Below, one piece after another: positions 41,621-52,539 of a stretch of DNA of 64,000 nucleotides. Both the position numbers and the translations under genes were made by a program. This DNA comes from Chondrosia reniformis (lineage: Eukaryota; Porifera; Demospongiae; Chondrillida; Chondrillidae). Within the stretch, counting starts at the first letter, position 1. Each line of letters opens with the position of its first letter. Where the stretch lies: the NCBI GenBank assembly GCA_947172415.1, contig OX359194.1, positions 3,782,001-3,846,000 on the forward strand, written 5' to 3'. Under the pieces are notes generated by a model. That model worked only from the letters and a program-made list of their open reading frames with translations. It did not search any database and was not told the DNA's origin.

Positions 41621-43707
41621 TCAGTAAACAACTGCTTGGTCACTGGCTTCTTCGTCAACATCCATCGCCATCCACAGGGCTATTTCTTCAGCTTTCCTAG
41701 CATTGTCCTCTAGTTTACTTATCTCTTTTTCATATTGCCTGATGGATTGTAGAGTAGTGACATATTCTGTAAATTCATTTGAAGAATTCCCTGACATGTA
41801 TCCACTTTCTGCAGTTTTAACATCCAGTTGGTGACAGGCATTTTCCAGCATCTTATATAGCTTATTAAAAATACCCAAACTTACATGTAAAGCTGGAATT
41901 GCCACCTAATATACGTGTAATAATATAAGACGATATCATAATGATTGGTTAGTATATGTTTCAAATATTTAGTGTATAAGCCATTTTGTTACTTGATGTA
42001 TAGGAATGTTTAGTATGGCTTCTTCTATAACATTATTGTGTTGCTTTGCTTGAGTATGTTTGGATCCTGCTGCAGCAAATTGCTGAAAGTCACTTGCTAA
42101 GGTTGACAAAGTCCTGGGACTAGCACATTGTCTTTCTGATCTAGGCTTCTGCATCTTCTTACTCTCAATGTTTCACCACAGACAGCAGTGCCTTCCTGAT
42201 AGATTAGTGCATGGCATGTAGTAATTCATTATTATATTTATATAGAGATCTATAATCATCTCCTTACCATTTGCACCAGATATTCCATACATTCGTGATA
42301 AATATTCATAGTCCCCAAAATGAAACAGTCTTATTTGTTTTCCACTATGTTTAATACACATATTTCTGGTGCATATACTCATATGCATTACCTTATATGT
42401 GTGATCACTCACTGCCACATAGTTCCTTGAAGAAATTCTATGTCTTCTCTGTATTGTGATAGGGCAAGTCTTAAGTTTGGTCTTGAATCGGTGGCCCGGA
42501 AAATGCAGAATACAAAAGTGTTTTTTGATGAATTGTGATGTTCTGTGTTGACAATGTGTTTAAGTGGTATGCCATATATACCTTAAACAATGTATATTAC
42601 CATATATAATTGCAATAACCATTGCTTACCTGAAAACAACTCTTAAATGTCCCACCACCTTTATCTCCTCCTATTTTACCCAGATTTCTTCTGATGGAAT
42701 ACCACTGTGCCAGATTAAATACATCACAAATTTAATGTAAGTATATATATGTTGTCTATAAAGAGAGAGTTTAAATGTATCTTACCTGACCCCCAGTTGG
42801 TAAAGTTAATGTAGTTGTTGTTGCAAAATTGCTAGAGGACTTCATCATCCTTTTGACAAGATGTGTAGCTACTTGGCGCTCCACTGTATTAGGTGTCTTA
42901 GTCAACGGGGCATTTAAAACTTGGCGTAAACTAGGTGTGGCACAAGTTAATACTTCATTGGAATGACTAGATATACCTTCCATATCTTCAGATGTGCTTG
43001 TAAATAAGCTGGCTGATGCTGGAGTACGTGATGAGCACAAAGTATTAAAGTGTTCAATTGAAGATCACTTTCATCGGTAAATGGTAGTTCAGAATCAGTT
43101 TCATTGATTGTAAAATTTGCTATTTCAGCATCTTCATATGGTGGAATGACTCCAGCAAGATTGGAAAGAGATTCTGTTGAAGAGGGTGAAACTGGTGGAT
43201 TGGTTGACTCAAGAGATGGAGGTTTTATTTGACTTGTTTTATGTATATTGTGTCCTTCAAGGTGAGTATGTAAACTACCCAGAGTTGCATCTGCTTTGCA
43301 TCCTTGCACAGGGCAGATTACTGGCAACTCTTTATAAATCGATAAAATAATTGATGCTGGCTTTGTGATGCCACTTTCTACTATAATATAGCTACAAATG
43401 GGACACTTTGGTTCAGGTGATGAGCAGCAGTAGTTAATGGCTTTAACTTGGCACTCTGCACATGTAATGTGATTGCATTGTAATTGCAGTGGGGATATCA
43501 GTATTTCTAGGCATACTGCGCAAGTAGAGTGGCTGCCATTTCAGATGTTGATGCTTTTGGGGTTAAATATTGCACTTAAGTTGGTTTGTATTGTGGGACA
43601 CTGGCAGTTGTTTTTTCTTGTATTTGTAATTAAAGTCATCCTTGTTCTTAATTCAACAGATGTATGCTCAGCATTAACTTTGGTGGTCTCCCACCTCTTA
43701 ATTGCAT
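41621..43707 (-). pseudogene. Multi-exon transposase-like gene with RAG1-type RING and zinc finger
   Basis: Minus strand, from an ATG at 43707 (MQLRGGRPPK, an AT-hook-like start; a one-base shift then leads into KVNAEHTSVELRTRM). A RING finger at 43521-43394 reads CAVCLEILIS, LQCNHITCAEC and KCPICS. It is followed 26 residues later by a Cx4C...H...H finger (CPVQGC, LHTHLEGH; 43317-43251). The cysteine spacing and the gapless 26-residue linker match RAG1 as I know it. After a poorly conserved stretch come several short exons: 42704-42630 (WYSIRRNLGKIGGDKGGGTF, probable first catalytic Asp), one ending at a GTGAGT donor near 42415, one with FHFGDYEYLSRMYGISGANG and a GTAAGG donor, then RHCCLW (zinc-binding CxxC, second Cys lost to TGA), then a GTAACA donor and a TATTAG acceptor into VAIPALHVSLGIFNKL and a coiled coil ending at TAA. 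Defects: two frameshifts and two stops. One junction (near 42590) is unresolved. Confidence 0.65.
43394..43521 (-). other. RING finger coding segment
   Basis: C-x2-C, then C-x-H-x2-C-x2-C, then C-x2-C pattern over 43 codons, open in one frame. A TGA lies 11 codons upstream. RING domains bind two zinc ions and usually act as ubiquitin ligases or dimerisation modules. Confidence 0.8.
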
Positions 43708-45185
43708 GTTGACAGAACTAAACATATTTCTGTGCATATATATTTATATTTTTATGAAGTGGCAATTAGATGACTTGTTTAATATGGCAGGAAGTTCTAC
43801 AGGATATACTTTGATTGTTTTAAATTTATGAGTGCTATATATCTTAGCTAGTTACTAAAGTTAAAGCACACCCACAGTCAGAAGCAAGTGATTGTAAAAG
43901 GATGTTTTCCAGAATCTGGCACTACATACCTTTTACTAGTGTTTGTATATTGTGGAGTCTCAGAATAGCAGAAACATTAGGACATGCTACATTGTCCTCT
44001 GTAGGCACTTAGTTATGTATAAATGAAGTACTAAGGTACAAATCCTCCAGAGTATGTTAGCCTGTTTGTGAATATATATAGTCCCAATTGATACCCGGAA
44101 AGTGGCAATTATAAAAATGGCTACACTTAGAAAGTAGTCGACAAGAAAATAACATACTTTCAAAGGAAGTATATGATAAGCATCCATTTGCAATTAACTG
44201 CATAAAATTATACATCAAGCAGCCTTAATTATTGAATCATTAAAACAGCCTCTGCAAATTTCTTAAATGTCTCCTTTGGTTCCTCAGGTTGGTCAGCAGA
44301 GAAGGAATATGAAATGTTCCTTGAAGAGAAACTATTCTACATCCGTTCAGTCACTCGTGATCTCATGCAAAGCTGACAGGAACATCTCCAAAGCACTTCC
44401 CATTGGAGGAGGGCATGTATTAGAATATATAGAAATAACTAATTTCTCTTCTATTAATATATAACCTGTACATAACCGGTTGGTATCTTTTATTCTCCTT
44501 TTTGTATTATATTATAATAATAATATGAATGTGCAATATATAATATGATATATATCATGCATTACTAATAGTCTTGACTTGTATAACAGCATCAGCTAAA
44601 TCTATGCTTTCTTCAGTACCTACAAAAACGTATTATACTTACGTTATGTCTTGTAATAAAAGGGAAAGAAATGTTGTATGAACACGTAGTTTGAAAGGAG
44701 ATTTCTCGGCTAAATCGAAAGGCCACAAAAAGACAGAAGGTAAACCCATAGCAATGAATACTAGCTATTATTTGATATCTAAATGGAATTTATACAAAAC
44801 GTTATCCTCACCATAACTAAACTCAGTTTATTGTGTGGCACATCTGATGTACAAATACCTCAGAATCCATTTTACAGGAGTATCATTAATATTATTCATA
44901 GTTATTTTAAGGCATTCCAAATGACTTCACAGTTAAAAGCAACGGTCACTGTGATAACTTACGTAAACGTTTGGCAATTTGTGCTAACAAACCGGTAAGT
45001 AAACTTTTGTGAACTACTAGTTTACACAATAATGGAATAAGGATTTCTTCTAACTGCGTCGAACTTATCTTTGTAAAGGTTCATCTTTCGACTTTTAGAG
45101 CGTCTAGAGACGCAGTTTTTTCCGATTCTTCTGTCTGGCATAGTTTACACAACATTGTGAACTGTGTAAACTACTTTATTTTTTG
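43708..45185. other. No recognised gene
   Basis: AT-rich. At 45000-45170 there are repeated TAGTTTACACAA and GTAAACTA motifs on both strands around AGAGCGTCTAGAGACGC, suggesting a decayed foldback element. No coding sequence is supported. Confidence 0.4.
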
Positions 45186-45190
45186 CCGTG

Positions 45191-45415
45191 ATAAAGATTT
45201 TCTACAATAATAGTGAAGATGTAGGAATGGCACAAAAAGCACAGGAACAAGAAAGGGATGTTACACAGTGAATCATTAATTATACATGAATCCTACAAGA
45301 AAGGGTGTTGTATGATTTATGCATAAATAATGCTTCAATATGTAACATCCCTTTCTTGTTTCTGTGCTTTTTGTGCCATCCCTACATCCTCTACTATTAG
45401 AAAAGGTTTATTGTT
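45191..45415. mobile_element. Palindromic MITE (family C), copy 1
   Basis: Arms run from TTTCTACAATAATAGTGAAG and GATGTAGGAATGGCACAAAA into GCACAGGAACAAGAAAGGGATG on the left, with the inverse on the right (CATCCCTTTCTTGTTTCTGTGC and TTTTGTGCCATCCCTACATC). Arms of about 75 bp enclose a short AT-rich core. No coding capacity. Confidence 0.88.
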
Positions 45416-45685
45416 CTCTTTATTATATTAATAATTTATTGGTGTATTTATTTACATTCGATTACCTTAGTATATTGTAACTTGTACTGTATGTATGTAC
45501 ACAGATCAATCAAGATGACTCATATATATGAGTCTGCAATTAATGAAGCAGAGGAGCAACATATCCTAACTGGTTTGGAAGTGATCAATAAAGGTGTGTT
45601 ATTGCTCCTAAAACATTTGCGGAGCTAGTCAGAAATAAGAAATAAGAAATATGTACTTCACAGAAGACACTGTTTGGCTATAAGT
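45416..45685. other. No recognised feature
   Basis: Spacer with short open frames only. Confidence 0.4.
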
Positions 45686-45689
45686 GCAG

Positions 45690-46085
45690 GATAAGGGTTG
45701 AATACAACCCACACATTTTCCCGGCTGTATTCTTTTGTAGTAGCAACAGCGATAACGCTATTATTGAGTATGATGGTTTTCATGGTCCCAAAGTCAAGGC
45801 CTCAATAAAGTCGCCATTTTAATGACTTCATATTCAGTTGAAGATAGCAAAACCAAAATGGGTTTAAATACAATCAAATTCCTCCATAAAAAATACAGAA
45901 ACGTGAAAACAATAAAAATTTCTACAATAATAGTGAAGATGTAGGGATGGCACAAAAACACAAAAACAAGAAAGGGATGTTACACATTAGCTATGCATGA
46001 ATTCTCCATGCAAGGGTGTTGTATGATTCATGCATATAAAGCTAATGCTTCAGTGCTTCATTATTTAACATTATAAGTCAGGTTA
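45690..46085 (+). repeat. Repeat B copy 2 joined to a family C MITE half
   Basis: 45690-45890 matches repeat B at 3830-4010. It is followed at 45915 by TTTCTACAATAATAGTGAAGATG, GGCACAAAAACACAAAAACAAG and AAAGGGATGTTACACA, the left half of MITE family C. The right inverted half is missing or replaced. Confidence 0.75.
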
Positions 46086-46129
46086 GGGGTAGCTTGCAAG
46101 GTGTAAAACTTACAATATAGCATTAGCAG

Positions 46130-47010
46130 TAACGTTTGGAATGGATGGATGCGCGTTTCTATGTGCGACTCTTTTTAGCGACTCATTACAGTAGAACATT
46201 TATAAACACTTTAATTCAAAAGCAAGCTAAGCTCATCAGTAGCGTTAATGAAGCCTACAGCTACATAGCTTGGTTTTTAGAGGCATTTTAATTTGTAAAA
46301 GAGATAAGCTAATCACTAGCGTTGATTACACAGTGTCTGTTAATGGAAAGCCTAGGTAATGTTACTGAGTAGGATTCTTGTAATGAAATATCATGGCAGA
46401 CGTTTGAAGTCAGATTAGTGATAGCATGAAAGGTGTAAGCCTTACTAGAAAGATAACGTTAGCATTTGTCTATTTATAGAAGGGATGCATTTCTATATGT
46501 AACAGTCTTCAAAGAGAATCATTAGAGTAGTTAGTTTAAAAAAGTTATAAACTCTTTAATTCGAGAGGAGCTTAGTTTATCACTAGCGTGTATGACACAA
46601 GGTGAACTAAAAGATGGCTAGGGCCATGCACATTTCTGTGTACGATTCTTGTAATGGAAAGATATGGTCTAACAATATAAGTCAGGTAGTGCTAAGGCAG
46701 CTTCAAAGGTGTAAACCTAACAAGCTGTCATCAATTAGCAGTAACGTGTGGAATGGATGTGCGTTTTTATATGCGAGTCTTTTGAGTGACACATTGCAGT
46801 AGGAACACTTTAACTCGAAAAAGAGCTAAGCTTATCAGTAGCATGAATGAATTATTAGAAAGCCTAGAGCTATGTAGCTTAGCTCTTTAGTTTATCCCTA
46901 ACGTGTATGACATAATGTACGACTGTGTTTCTATGTCGTATTCTTGCAGTGATTAGTTGATGTAGATTTTCTTTAAACCTATAATTATGGTTGGCAATAG
47001 CATGGAAGTC
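46130..47010 (+). repeat. Satellite-like repeat D array, degenerate
   Basis: At least four diverged units of about 200-230 bp contain TAAGCTTATCAGTAGC, GTGTATGACACAA, TTTCTGTGTACGATTCTTG and AGAGTCTTTGAGTGACTCATT-like phrases. They match the two units at 18960-19340. Unit boundaries are approximate. Confidence 0.55.
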
Positions 47011-47490
47011 TTTCTGTGTGCAAGACTTCACTAATTGGTTGGTAATGAGGATATGGATTAAAGACTATCTAACAAAGTCTTTGCTTGCTGGTTAGTGTTG
47101 AATGTACATAATATGAACTCATGTCAAAAAAGACAAACAAATAAATAATAAATAAATAGATATGGCGTTTAGTTAATTAAACTGAACATTTCCTCCATGT
47201 TTCTAACTGTTATGTTGTGAAATGTCTATAAAAATAAAAAACAATTAATACAATGCCATACACATTAATTTACATATATTGTAAGTGTGTATGATCTATG
47301 TAAGTGCATTTTACGCTCACATTTCCCCTTATGTAAGGCCTCCGGCCTCGAAAACCTGCAACTGCATATGAAAGAGAAATATATATAGTAAATGAGTATA
47401 TATATATACATGTTTAGATCCAAATGTATGCATGTTAGTATATGTACTAAGGGACCAAACATGACTAACCTTTCACAGGTCCATCCCCTT
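47011..47490. other. No recognised feature
   Basis: AT-rich sequence with an AAATAAATAAT run near 47140. Confidence 0.4.
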
Positions 47491-47495
47491 TATTT

Positions 47496-47675
47496 GGGCT
47501 GGGGGACGCATTGGCCCCCAGCTTACAACCCCTCTGGAGGAACTGGCTGCGGTTTGGGTTGCTGGGAGACAGGTTAGGCCCCAGCTTGCACCCCTTCTGG
47601 AGGAACTGGCTGCGGTTGGGGTTGCTGGGGGACACGTTGGGCACCAGCTTGCAGCCCCTTCTGAATGGGCCCCTC
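47496..47675. repeat. GC-rich minisatellite, about 66 bp unit
   Basis: About 2.7 copies of GCTGGGGGACRCRTTGG, then CCCCAGCTTGCA, then CCCCTTCTGGAGGAACTGGC and TGCGGTT. On the minus strand it encodes a Pro/Gln-rich repeat (PQQPQPQPVPPEGVQAGA) interrupted by stops, so it may be a decayed low-complexity coding repeat. It stands out by base composition from its AT-rich surroundings. Confidence 0.8.
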
Positions 47676-48925
47676 CTCCATTAAAATTAGTTCATCCTGT
47701 GTAAGATAGAGTGATAATACTGTAAAAAACAAATTTGTTTTAATTAAACTATTCTAATTGGTTCATCTTTCTACTAGTGAGTTTATTTATACTAAATTTG
47801 CGAGAAAGACGGGTAAATAAAATGTTTCCTAAGCTTTAATTATCTTCGTAGACATTACATTAAGGTGAAACTTATCCTAACTTAAATACACTACTTTTGT
47901 GTTGCAGTACAGCTCTCAATTAAACCTCACGTCTACGATTAAAATATAATTACATCTAAGTTTAAATAAACGATCAGTAACATCGTAATCATACCCCCTT
48001 TCAATTTACACTTACAAAAACATTTATGCTAACTTAAATATTCTACTTTTGATCTACACTAAATTAAAGGTAATAGCATTTAATACTACCTTTTGATCTA
48101 CAATTATGAAAAGCTAAGGTATATATATTTAGTTTAATGTATATGTCATTTTTATTGCTCTTGTGGAAGACTCTTTATTGTTATACATACTACACCCTGC
48201 ATGTCGGTGTAAACTTTAATGAAAAGGGTACAGTAACATCGATCCCTAAGGTCATAATGATAATGATGTTACCAATAATAATGAAAGGGTGTGTTAGTCC
48301 TGTGTTCTATATGGCCACCTGGTGAGTGCATATAGATGTCTTTGTAATGTTGAGATGTATATTGGCAACATTGCCTGAATATATATTCTTTTCCACTATA
48401 ATATTCTTGTGTGCACACCTTCCTTATTTATACAGAGAGAGCAACGTGGGTCACTGCTCAACTGAACAACAGCAGCTACATACAAATTCCAAAGGTAAAC
48501 CTTCTGTCGGGGCAAATCATGATGTATGCATGAACACAATCTGATGTTTAATTATTTAAATGTTACCTGATGTTAAAGTTGATTATATAACATGTTTAAG
48601 AAATTCAGGCCAAGAAATATGGAAAAGATAATGACAAGAGTAAGAAACCTACCATGCATATGGATCAAAGTTCAGATAAACTGTTTCATATGCATGGTTA
48701 TGTGTATCATGGATGTTTGTTATGGTTACTGGCATATCTGTTAGCTACACGTCTGTCTTTTGATCAGGGTTACAGTTATCTGAAGCAGCCAGTGTCAATG
48801 CCAATTTTCTGCTGGAATCCACCTGCTGAATGGAATATAGAACATGATAGAGTAGTTCCTGCTCATGGAGTCGAAGAAATGACCCTATGTAGACCTTATA
48901 CATGTGACTATTTCATTGATGAATT
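47676..48925. other. No confirmed gene
   Basis: A 99-codon plus-strand frame at 48654-48953 (MHMDQSSDKLFHMHGYVYHG) has mixed composition and a hydrophobic middle, but I recognise no family. It could be an upstream exon of Helitron-like element 2 or chance. Confidence 0.3.
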
Positions 48926-48939
48926 ATTGAAGTTGAATC

Positions 48940-49040
48940 GGTGCTGCAGCTAGGACCAGCCCTGTGGCTGGGCACTATGTCCTGCAGCTGGGACAGTTGG
49001 TCCTGCAGCTGGGACCGGACCTGTGGCTGGGGCAATCGGT
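48940..49040 (+). repeat. Short GC-rich tandem repeat
   Basis: Three to four copies of CTGCAGCTGGGAC / CCTGTGGCTGGGGC with a period of about 24-27 bp. In one plus-strand frame it reads as alternating VAG and PAAG peptides, continuing to 49159 without a stop (VGPAAGTGPVAGAIGPFVGT). Confidence 0.7.
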
Positions 49041-49177
49041 CCTTTTGTTGGGACTATACAGGCGATCTTAGGCTCAGGGAATGTGACCATAAGACACATA
49101 GATGCAGCGCTTTTGATATTCTTGGAGATATACCAGAGTACGTTGCAGCAGTGTAGAATGATTATGTAAGCATTGCT

Positions 49178-49920
49178 GTGACTGCTGCATATACAACTAG
49201 TCATAGCCATTATACTGCTATATTTCAGCACTTTGATGGTAGGACATTGAAGAATTATGCATTTATTATAAGTATCATTGATACTGGTATGCGTACATTC
49301 ACTTTCCAGAGGCTGCACTGGTTTAGATGTACACTGCAGTTGCTACTACACAGAAGACGTTATTGCAAGCATAATAACACTTTAACTAAAGTGCTTAGTT
49401 TGGTATTGCTCCTTGGAGGAGAGATAGAATCAAACCCCGGTCCTTCAAAGGAATGCCTTAGGAAACCGGCCAAAAAACAAAATTATCTATTGCAAAGAGA
49501 CAAAATATTGAAAGAGCAAAGGGTGGATTAAGCAGAGAACCCAAACCAAAACAATGAGCATCCAAAGCAAGCTCTGAAGCCAAGAAAGCTGCATCTACAG
49601 CATAGTATTCTACTAATCCTGAAAGCTGCCACTAAAGTAAACTATTTTGCCAATCCTGAAACCAAGAAGGCTTCTGCTAAAGTGCATTACTCAGCCAAGT
49701 CAGAAGCCCAGCAAGCTGCCTCTAGAAAAACGTTTTCTGCAAATCCAGAAGCTAAGTGGGCTGCTTCTAAAACAAAGTACTGTTGTAACACTGAATCCAT
49801 GAAAGCTGCCATTAGAGTGAGTTACAAATGCAAACCAAGTGTGGCAAAAGCAGCCTCCAGAGCAAACTACATTAAAAGACGATGGGTGAAAATAGCTGCA
49901 TCAAAGGCAAATTATTAACA
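49178..49920 (+). pseudogene. 2A-bearing leader and Lys-rich repeats of Helitron-like element 2
   Basis: The 117-codon frame 49178-49531 reads TLTKVLSLVLLLGGEIESNPGP at residues 68-89, a hydrophobic stretch followed by GEIESNPGP, which keeps the ExNPGP core of 2A. It stops at TAA 49529. Repeats of the type KAASRANY, KKASAKVHYSAKSEAQ and KAAIRVSYK follow in shifted frames to 49918. They match the 15-residue units of element 1 but are much more diverged. Confidence 0.75.
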
Positions 49921-50063
49921 GAAAAAGGAACATGTGAACCTTTATTGCAGTGGTAAATATGCTACCAAAGACATATACTAGACATCTGTATGCAGTGAAG
50001 TTACAAAAAAGCTATTTTCAAAGCCTTCCTAGAAACTGCTTTTGTTGAAGGCAAGCAAGGAAG

Positions 50064-50760
50064 ATGCCTCCACCTTTCAGTTGTATATCTACTATTCATA
50101 CACTGAATCAAAAGCAGTCTACAGTTTATGACATTGAACAATATAAACTACTTCGTATAAAAGAGAATGCACTGGATAATTGCCAGAAATTCCTGGATGT
50201 TATGTGTTTTCTTTATCTATTTCCAAGTGGTACATTTGGTGAGTTTCACATACGTGATGTGAAGCTCTCCTCCAGTGAGTATGCCAACTCTAAGCTGCTT
50301 ATTAAGGATTCTGGGTTCCAAAAGAACCCTCAGTCTGTATATTTTCTCCTGTGGCAGAAAGAATTACGGCAGCTCTCTGCAGGGGTATACAATTTGATGA
50401 AAAGAACACAACAGCAAAGAATGTCTGTTCAGCTGTTCCTAGACAAGGTGTCACATACTATTGAATCTCTTGAAGTAAATGTGTCAACAATATTCCAGTC
50501 CATTAGAGGTACAAAGCAGTACTGGTACTTGAGGTCCGGTGAACTGCGTTGCATGCTTCGAGAGTTGGGTACTACTACCCTATTTCACACCTTCAGTTGC
50601 ACTGAATATGAGTATCCAGAAATTAAAAATTACCTGTAGAAGGTGAATCAGGTACCTAAGAACTATCTAGTTGGAAAGCTGTGCTGTGAAGATCCCATGT
50701 CAGTGTTGAGAAAGGTTTCTCTAAAATTCCATGCAATGTTCAATACTGTCATACTGAAAT
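50064..50760 (+). pseudogene. Helitron-like N domain
   Basis: The 191-codon frame to 50639 has FPSGTFGEFHIRDVKLSSSE, VYFLLWQKELRQLSAGVYNL, FQSIRGTKQYWYLRSGELRC and ELGTTTLFHTFSCTEYEYPE. This is the block that precedes the HUH nuclease in Helitron proteins. After TAG at 50637, VPKNYLVGKLCCEDPMSVLR and FHAMFNTVIL are still recognisable, then the sequence jumps to helicase. The HUH motif itself is absent. Confidence 0.85.
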
Positions 50761-52190
50761 GTTGAACGTAGACCAAGCACGTGTCTTTAAACGCATTTCT
50801 GGACACCTTCTTCACCAACAGCAGCATGAGTCTGGAGTGTGTGAATGCTCACAATTGCAACAACTGCATATGTTTGTTAGCAGAGTTGGATGGAATGGGA
50901 AAGTCTTTCCTCATTGAAGCCATCAGAGCTCAGGTGGCTGCAATCTGGAATGACAAGCATGAAGCACTTCTCTGTGTTGTAGCTGCACCAACAGGGCTCG
51001 CAGCCTTTAATGTTTTTGGTGTCACTCTACATCATTTATTTCAGTTACCCATTGAGCATGAAGGGAAAGAAGCTGGCTATTGGGGACTGCCACGAGACTC
51101 ATTAAAGATAATGAGAACAACACTTCGAGATGTCAAACTTTTTGTTATTGACGAAGTGTCCATGGTATCCTGTCTCAACCTGGCCTACCTTAATTTGCAC
51201 CTGGAAGAAGTTTTGGGACTGACAACTGGTTTGGGTCAATTAGTATTCTCTTTGTGGGTGATTTTTGCGACTTCCTCCTCTCAATGATGCACCTGTGTTT
51301 GATAAACTGAATACCAAAGCAGTTTTATGAAAGCTAGGTTGCATGACTTCGGTTAACATATGGAAGGAAACTATAGTATATGATGAGCTGACCATCAATG
51401 AGCGTCAGAAAAAGGGCACACAGTTCTGTGGACTTTTGGATGAAGTCTGATGTGGTTGTGTGTCTGAAGAATGTATTAGGATTCTGGAAGAGAGAGTTAT
51501 CCAGAGTCCTATAGCAGGTAGGTTTAAGGAACTGATGCAGTCTGGTCAGTCACCTGTGTGCCTATTTTCTACACGAAAGGCATGTGAAGAATTCAATAAT
51601 AAAATGCTCAGCAGGTTACAGTGTAAGATGGTTGAAATTTGCTACACTGAAATATGGACGAAACTAAGGGCATGCATAAATGGAGTAAAAAGAAGCAAAA
51701 GAGCTAACAAAGACTGTCCCTAACTGCTGGTTTAGAAGCTGTGCTTCATATTGGTGTTGGAGCACAAGTCCTGTTGTGCAGAAACACTAATGCAAGCTTG
51801 GGGTTAGTTAATGTTGCACTTAGTACTGTTGTGGCCATTGGCGCAAACAAAGTTACACTGAAGTTTGATCATGTGAGTACAGAGTATCAAGTTTAAAAGG
51901 TTAAGAGTAGATTTATTGTCATGAGAAGGGTGTACATTTACAGGGTACAGTTTCCACTGATTTTGGCTAATGCTGTAACCATCCACCAGTGTAAAGGCCT
52001 TTCACTCGACTGTGCCATGATGGACCTCTCTGATCAGGTTTTCAGTTCTGGCATTGCATATGTTGCACTATCACGTGTAAGAACACTTGATGGGATTCAC
52101 CTGGTTGCCTTTACCAAAAGTCAATTATGGTTAGTTTCAAGTTTCTGCTGGAAATTAATTGGCTACGACAGTTGCATAGACCAAACTTGA
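50760..52190 (+). pseudogene. PIF1-like helicase of Helitron-like element 2
   Basis: MLNVDQARVFKRISGHLL at 50760 starts the helicase. A frameshift at the Walker A leaves GMGKSFLIEAI. Then AAPTGLAAFNVFGVTLHHLF, LFVIDEVSMVSCLNL (Walker B), FVGDFCDF in a shifted frame, SPVCLFSTRKACEEFNNKML, LTAGLEAVLHIGVGAQVLLC, NAVTIHQCKGLSLDCAMMDL and [20 protein letters not shown] (motif VI). At least five frameshifts or stops. Confidence 0.88.
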
Positions 52191-52539
52191 GGTTTTCATC
52201 ACATTAACAAAGTGCCAATAGAAAGCGAAAACTCAGTGGCACTTGTATGATTTTACCTCATCCAAAGAAGCAAAAGATTTGAAAGAAAGGAATGCAAGCA
52301 CTAAACATGCTCAAAAGAGGCCACTTTGTTTAACACTGCAAGACAAAGGTCAACATGCAAAGAAGCCACGTAAGGCACAAAAAACAATGATAGAGGTAGA
52401 AGTTAATTGGAACAATCTTCCTTTTGGTTCCATCAAGTTGACTCTAAGTTGCAAAATGAAGCATGTAGTAAGGTTGGTGTCCAATACCAAAGACCCTGTC
52501 GATTTGGGCATGTCAGTCCAAACTGCCTTCTGACAAGGC

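Noticed and set aside
45000-45180. TAGTTTACAC/GTAAACTA inverted motifs as a possible intact MITE
   Set aside because: Arms are too short and diverged, and no boundaries or target duplication could be set.
48654-48953. A 99-codon plus-strand frame with a hydrophobic middle
   Set aside because: No family recognised, no splice or start context; kept only as a note in the intergenic entry.
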